Assembly (NCBI GenBank): GCA_001931535.1
Contig: CP016211.1
Location: 1,082,501-1,146,500, forward strand
Reading direction: 5' to 3'
DNA: 64,000 nucleotides
Source of the DNA: Minicystis rosea
Lineage (GTDB): Bacteria; Myxococcota_A; Polyangia; Polyangiales; Polyangiaceae
Made by a program: the position numbers and the translations under genes
Notes under the pieces: generated by a model
Seen by the model: the letters and a program-made list of their open reading frames with translations, nothing else
Told to the model about the DNA's origin: nothing
The model's database searches: none
Shown here: piece after piece, positions 60,243-64,000 of the stretch
How the letters are laid out: each line of letters starts with the position of its first letter
Position numbering within the stretch: position 1 is the stretch's first letter

Positions 60243-61025
60243 ATGAAACCGCACCGGGCTCGACAGGCGATGGCCGTGGTCATCTCGCTCGCTCTCGTGG
60301 GCGCGTCGATCGGGAGCTGTCGCAAAGGCCCCTCCGATGCTCGGGAAACGGCGGCGGAAAAGGAGCCTGCCCCGGTGGAGGAGCCGCTCGAGGTGCGGAC
60401 GGTGCCGGTGCCGGGCGATGAGCCTGCCTTCGTGCTCAGCGGGCCCGAGGGAGCTTGTCCGCGCATCGTGTTCCTTCACGGGATGTGCTCGCATGGGCTC
60501 GGCTACATCCAATCGTTCCAGCAGGCTGGGCGGGATCACGGCGGGGTGCTCGGGCTTTCGGGGGATATCGATTGCGGTGGATCCAATCGCAAATACGTGC
60601 CCGATCCGGTGGCGGCGAATGAGCGGGTGGAGCGGGCGCTTCTCGCGATCGAGGGGCCGGAAGGGCCTTGTGCGGCGGGGAGCGATCTCGTGATCGTCGG
60701 TTATTCGCAGGGGGCTTATCTGGCGGAGAAGTTGGCGGCGCGTTTTCCCGAGCGGTACACGCGGCTCGTGCTCATCGGCGCGCCCACCACGCCGTCGCCG
60801 GCGAACCTGGAGCGGGCGCGAGGGGTGGTGAACATCAGCGGAGAGCTGGATGCGACCTATCGAATGAAGGAGGGAACGAAGGCGCTCACGGACGCGGGCG
60901 TGCCCTCTATCTATTTGGAGATGCCCGGCGCGCGCCACGGGGAGATGCGTGACGCCGAAGCGCTCATGGGAGAGGCGTTCGACTGGCTCGACACCCACGC
61001 GCGCGGCCCATTACCTCGGAGGTAA
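60243..61025 (+). CDS. Alpha/beta-hydrolase-fold lipoprotein
   Basis: A 260-residue protein. ATG 60243 gives the signal peptide MKPHRARQAMAVVISLALVGASIGSC. The hydrolase core has VFLHGMCSHGLG (oxyanion-type loop), the nucleophile elbow VGYSQGAY with Ser, and a C-terminal His in ARHGEM; the acid is probably Asp/Glu in NISGELDA. It may be an esterase, lipase or peptidase working in the envelope. The last codons of the gene contain the palindrome at 61010-61026, which is likely an operator for the next genes. Confidence 0.85.
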   Translation: MKPHRARQAMAVVISLALVGASIGSCRKGPSDARETAAEKEPAPVEEPLEVRTVPVPGDEPAFVLSGPEGACPRIVFLHGMCSHGLGYIQSFQQAGRDHGGVLGLSGDIDCGGSNRKYVPDPVAANERVERALLAIEGPEGPCAAGSDLVIVGYSQGAYLAEKLAARFPERYTRLVLIGAPTTPSPANLERARGVVNISGELDATYRMKEGTKALTDAGVPSIYLEMPGARHGEMRDAEALMGEAFDWLDTHARGPLPRR

Positions 61026-61026
61026 T
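61010..61026. promoter_or_regulatory. Palindrome ATTACCTC-G-GAGGTAAT, candidate operator of the XRE regulator
   Basis: A perfect dyad with 8-base arms (ATTACCTC/GAGGTAAT) around one G. The core TTACCTCGGAGGTAA differs from 47359-47373 in one central base. It lies just upstream of the DUF4345-like gene (61102) and XRE gene (61513) and overlaps the last codons of the preceding gene. Confidence 0.6.
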
Positions 61027-61101
61027 CGCCGGACGACGGGGACGTCGCTATCTCTTGCCTCGTCGCTGCACGGCGCAGCGCACATGCCGACGAGGGAACC
61101 G

Positions 61102-61503
61102 ATGGAGACGCTCAAGAAGGGGTTTTTGGCGCTGAACCTGATGATCTATGCGAGCTTCGTGGCAGCGGCCTTTCTGGCGCCGATCTGGCTCGGCAACCAG
61201 CTCGGCATTCATCTGAGCGGCACGACGGCCCTCGCGGATTTTCGCGCGATGTACGGAGGGCTGTGCCTGGGCGCGTCGGTGATCTTCGTGCTCGGCATCG
61301 AGCGGGAGGACGCGCGGCCGGCGGCGATGTGGTTGGCCACGGCGGGCGCGCTCGGGCTCTTCTTGGGCCGGCTCTTGACGCTGGTGCAGGCCGGGCCGGC
61401 GGGGATCTACATCTACGCGTCGATGGGCAGCGAGCTCGTGGCCGTGCTCGCAGGCGCGTTTCTGCTGCGCGGGAGCCCGCGGGCCGCGCTCGCGAACCGG
61501 TAA
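61102..61503 (+). CDS. DUF4345-like small membrane protein
   Basis: A 133-residue protein with three to four hydrophobic segments. Start at ATG 61102 chosen because GAGGG lies 5 bases upstream; ATG 61084 in the same frame would add six residues. The opening METLKKGFLALNLMIYASFVAAAFLAP, the central FRAMYGGLCLGASVIFVLGI and the late LVAVLAGAFLLR fit the DUF4345 family, whose function is unknown. It lies just before the XRE regulator, nine bases apart, so the two are one operon controlled from the palindrome at 61010. Confidence 0.82.
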   Translation: METLKKGFLALNLMIYASFVAAAFLAPIWLGNQLGIHLSGTTALADFRAMYGGLCLGASVIFVLGIEREDARPAAMWLATAGALGLFLGRLLTLVQAGPAGIYIYASMGSELVAVLAGAFLLRGSPRAALANR

Positions 61504-61512
61504 GCTCCCGCC

Positions 61513-62337
61513 ATGGCGCACGTGTCCAAGTTGGGTGAGCTGCTCCGGCATTGGCGGCAGCAGCGCGGCATGAGCCAGCTCGATTTGGCCTGCCAGGCCG
61601 AGGTGTCGGCCAAGCACGTGAGCTTCGTCGAGACGGGCCGGAGCGTGCCGAGCCGCGAAATGGTGCTGCTCCTGGCCCGCGTGCTCGACGTGCCGCTGCG
61701 CGAGCGCAACACCTTGCTGGAGGCCGCGGGCTACGTCGCGGCCTACCGAGAGACCGCGATGCATGCCCAAGAAATGCAGCCGGTGCGACGCGCGCTGGAG
61801 CTCTTGCTCAAGGCGGCCGAGCCGTTCGGCGCGGTGGTCATCGATCGGCGCTGGGACGTGGTGATGGTCAGCCGGAGCTATGCGCGGCTCCTGTTTTGGC
61901 TCGGCGCCACCAGCGAGCTGCTCCCGTCTTACGTGGTGCTGCCCGTGCCTCGCCTCAACGCGGTGACGATGTTGCGCGGGCCGCTCGGGCGATCCGTGGT
62001 GAACCGCGAGGCGGTGCTCGACGACCTCGTGGATCGGCTCTCCCGCGAGCTGCGCGACGATCGCGATCCGGCGCGTCAAGCCGTGTTGAAGGCGCTCATG
62101 GCGGAGCGCGAAGGCTCGCACGCCGCCGTGCCGAACCTGATCGTGCCGGTGGAGCTGCGGCTCCCCACGGGGCAAATCGCGCGGATGTTCAGCACCATCG
62201 CCACGGTGGGGACGCCGCAGGACATCACCGTTCAAGAGCTGCGCGTCGAGACGTTTCATCCGGCCGACGACGAGACCGATCGCCTGGTGCGCCAATTGGC
62301 ATCCATGTTCGACGAGGCGAACGCGTCGCTCTCGTGA
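61513..62337 (+). CDS. MmyB-type XRE transcriptional regulator
   Basis: A 274-residue regulator. The XRE helix-turn-helix (residues about 6-60) reads LGELLRHWRQQRGMSQLDLACQAEVSAKHVSFVETGRSVPSREMVLLLARVLDVPLRERNTLLEAAGY. The C-terminal part has the MmyB-like ligand-binding pattern (PFGAVVIDRRWDVVMVSRSYARLL, DITVQELRVETFHPADDET). The likely operator is the dyad at 61010-61026. A second copy at 47359 could extend its regulon to the ADC-like and NTF2-like genes. Binding of a small lipid or antibiotic-like ligand has been proposed for the family; the ligand here is unknown. Confidence 0.9.
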   Translation: MAHVSKLGELLRHWRQQRGMSQLDLACQAEVSAKHVSFVETGRSVPSREMVLLLARVLDVPLRERNTLLEAAGYVAAYRETAMHAQEMQPVRRALELLLKAAEPFGAVVIDRRWDVVMVSRSYARLLFWLGATSELLPSYVVLPVPRLNAVTMLRGPLGRSVVNREAVLDDLVDRLSRELRDDRDPARQAVLKALMAEREGSHAAVPNLIVPVELRLPTGQIARMFSTIATVGTPQDITVQELRVETFHPADDETDRLVRQLASMFDEANASLS

Positions 62338-62535
62338 AGTCTCTCCAGCGCGGCGTCGGTTTCCTCGTTTTTTTCGCCCGCGCCCGCCGAATTTTGCGCC
62401 CTGGGGCACGAGATGGTTTGCCGCGGAGCCCGGCGCGGTGCATGTGCGCGGGATCGCGGCGCGGGCGACGGCGTTGCCCTCGGCCGACGAGCGAAGCCCC
62501 GCGCATGGGGCGACACGACGAAGGGCCCGAGACGC

Positions 62536-63618
62536 ATGGCAGACGAGAACAACCAAGAGAAGTCCGCGAAGCGCGAGAGCAGGAAGCGCGCACAGAAGCC
62601 CCAGACGTCATCGACCGCGGTCCTCGCGGTCGTGGCGCTCGCGGTCGGCGCGGGGTGCGGCTGGGCCGCCCGCGGCGCCGCGCCGAAGGCGGAAGCGGGC
62701 GGCTCGGCGCGCCCGATCGCTTCGGCGGCAGCGGGCGTGAGCGGACCTTGCGAGGAGTGGTCGAGCGAGCTCTGCAAGCGCACCGGCGAGGCTTCGGAGG
62801 GCTGCACCAAGGCGAAGGCCGCGGCATCGCTCCTCCCCGGCGCCGCGTGCACGGCGGCCAAGGCGGATCTCGAAGGCACGGTCGCGAAGCTCAAGGCCGC
62901 GCGTGCGTCGTGCGACACGCTCGTCGAGAAGATCTGCAAAGACCTCGGGGAGAAGAGCAACACGTGCGCGATGGTTCGCGAGAAGACGCCGAGCTTCCCC
63001 GCCGATCGCTGCAAGGACATGCTCGATCACTTCGACGGCGTGATCGCCGAGCTCCGCGAGATGGAGCAGGACAGCGCGCCGATCTCGGCCGATCTCGCGC
63101 AGCGCCAGGCCGCGGCCGACGCGCCCGGCTTTGGGCCCGCGGACGCGAAGATCACCATCGTGGAGTACTCCGACTTCGAGTGTCCGTTCTGCGGCCGAGC
63201 GGCCAGCGTCGTCGGCAAGCTCAAGGAGAAGTACGGCTCGAAGGTCCGCTTCGTGTTCCGCCAGTTCCCCTTGCAGATGCACGCGCACGCGAAGCTCGCG
63301 GCGGAGGCATCGCTCGCGGCCCACGCGCAGGGGAAGTTCTGGGCGTTCCACGACCTCCTCTTCCAGAACCAGCGCGACCTCGAGCGCGCCTCGCTGGAGA
63401 AGTACGCGCAGGGCGCGGGGCTCGACATGGCGAAGTTCAAGAAGGCGCTGGACGAGCACACCTATGCGAACGCGGTGAGCTCCGACATGAAGCTCGGCGT
63501 GGAAGGGCACGTCTCGGGCACGCCCTCGATGTTCATCGGCACCGAGCGCGTCGAGAACGCGACCGATTTCGACGCGCTCTCGAGCGAGATCGACAAGCGG
63601 CTCTCCGCGGTGAATTGA
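62536..63618 (+). CDS. Membrane-anchored DsbA-like thioredoxin-fold protein with Cys-rich N-terminal region
   Basis: A 360-residue protein. One transmembrane helix (about residues 28-48: AVLAVVALAVGAGCGWAA) anchors it. Residues about 70-165 are helical with regularly spaced cysteines (CEEWSSELCKRTGEASEGC, CDTLVEKICKDLGEKSNTC). The C-terminal DsbA/thioredoxin_4 domain has IVEYSDFECPFCGRA, Cys216-Pro-Phe-Cys219, and the cis-Pro loop GTPSMF. It probably forms or exchanges disulfides outside the membrane, fitting the many Cys-rich secreted proteins encoded in this window. The N-terminal cysteine region may be a regulatory or metal-binding module. Confidence 0.87.
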   Translation: MADENNQEKSAKRESRKRAQKPQTSSTAVLAVVALAVGAGCGWAARGAAPKAEAGGSARPIASAAAGVSGPCEEWSSELCKRTGEASEGCTKAKAAASLLPGAACTAAKADLEGTVAKLKAARASCDTLVEKICKDLGEKSNTCAMVREKTPSFPADRCKDMLDHFDGVIAELREMEQDSAPISADLAQRQAAADAPGFGPADAKITIVEYSDFECPFCGRAASVVGKLKEKYGSKVRFVFRQFPLQMHAHAKLAAEASLAAHAQGKFWAFHDLLFQNQRDLERASLEKYAQGAGLDMAKFKKALDEHTYANAVSSDMKLGVEGHVSGTPSMFIGTERVENATDFDALSSEIDKRLSAVN

Positions 63619-63805
63619 GTACTGGGAGAGGGCAGCGCCCGCAGGGATGAAGACGGGCGAGCGAAGAGCGATTCTGGCTCGGCCGGAGACCTTCTCCGTC
63701 GCGCCGTCGATGACGCAGTTTCCGCGAGCGGTTGCGGCGTGATCGACGGCGGATGTACGCGACGGTCTTGTACCTCCACGCCTATGGTCTCGAGAGCCGG
63801 AGGCG

Positions 63806-64000
63806 TCAGCGCGGCCGGGCGTGACCGTTGGCCCGGTGGGGAACGCTGCGCGGGAGGACGCCCATCTTCTCTGCGACTTCGACGTTGATTGCGCGGAGCG
63901 CCGCGCGATCCTCGGGATCGATGCCGCGCTCCTGCATCTCGCGTGCGATCATGTTGAGGGCGACGCGGGCGCTGCACACGGTGCCCAGGCTCCCGCCGAA
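63806..64000 (-). CDS. C-terminal 64 residues of an unknown protein (5' end outside window)
   Basis: The minus strand is open from the window end to the stop at 63806. The residues VALNMIAREMQERGIDPEDRAALRAINVEVAEKMGVLP form a helical, charged segment, followed by a short basic end SVPHRANGHARPR. No family was recognised. It converges with the DsbA-like gene (63618). Confidence 0.6.
   Translation of the reverse strand, partial: FGGSLGTVCSARVALNMIAREMQERGIDPEDRAALRAINVEVAEKMGVLPRSVPHRANGHARPR

Noticed and set aside
61010..61026. Palindrome as a terminator of the alpha/beta hydrolase gene
   Set aside because: The dyad overlaps the final codons, has a one-base centre that cannot form a normal RNA loop, and its core recurs at 47 kb in a divergent promoter gap, so an operator role fits better.

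Overview
The window reads as chromosomal DNA of a myxobacterium, most likely a Polyangiales/Sorangiineae-type genome. It is uniformly GC-rich and densely coded on both strands. It holds two membrane-anchored Ser/Thr kinases with Pro-rich linkers and PEGA-like tails, an FHA-type sigma54 activator, a kelch protein and a thrombospondin-type-3 protein with MYXO-CTERM-like tails, and many lipoproteins in which the lipobox Cys is followed by a Ser/Thr/Gly linker. No tRNA, rRNA, CRISPR array, IS element or prophage was recognised. The organism call is inference from gene content only.

Layout. 1-5.5 kb: end of a membrane protein, a VWA lipoprotein, a poly-Ser/Gly-rich lipoprotein and an RCC1-like lipoprotein. 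5.7-10 kb: AraC regulator plus VOC protein, a degenerate ferredoxin-like protein, and a divergent epimerase/LysR pair around a perfect dyad. 10-14.8 kb: a three-gene minus-strand operon headed by a frameshifted di-heme cytochrome/beta-propeller lipoprotein, then a redoxin and a MAPEG protein. 15-24.4 kb: lipoproteins, a VWA-sulfatase operon, kinase 1, a FHA-sigma54 activator and a Cys-rich lipoprotein. 24.5-34 kb: PARG-like hydrolase, kelch-polysaccharide deacetylase operon, and a TSP3-MYXO-CTERM/OmpA operon. 34-39.5 kb: SBBP propeller lipoprotein and a kinase-PEGA protein-small membrane protein operon. 39.6-46.4 kb: aldo/keto reductase-MerR operon, a 1,390-residue topoisomerase III-RecQ helicase fusion, and an imine reductase-like enzyme. 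46.5-49.5 kb: ADC-like, NTF2-like, SDR and TetR genes. 49.6-53.6 kb: a polyamine-type operon (SpeD, double-DUF4178-like zinc-ribbon membrane protein, mini membrane protein, membrane SpeE). 53.8-55.4 kb: terpene synthase-STAS operon. 55.4-56.5 kb: about 1.1 kb without a convincing gene. 56.5-64 kb: lipoproteins, an orphan KdpD sensor domain with a two-TM partner, an alpha/beta hydrolase, a DUF4345-like membrane protein with an MmyB-type XRE regulator, a DsbA-like protein and the 3' end of one more gene.

How it works together. Much of the region encodes the cell envelope and its surface, with kinases beside PEGA/TPR proteins and OmpA-like proteins. Tight coupling is common: seven gene pairs overlap by four bases (ATGA, GTGA or TTGA). 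Six of the convergent gene ends carry strong hairpins or palindromes without an evident U-tract. Several regulators sit beside dyads that fit their family: LysR at 8980-8999, TetR at 49530-49557, and a palindrome shared by 47359-47373 and 61010-61026 that may belong to the XRE regulator at 61513.

The most striking object is the TopB-RecQ fusion at 41236-45408. It joins in one chain the two activities that act together in double-Holliday-junction dissolution, in the opposite domain order to reverse gyrase. The next most interesting are the SpeD-DUF4178-SpeE operon, the terpene synthase-STAS pair, the ferredoxin-like protein that has lost its cluster cysteines, and the orphan KdpD sensor.
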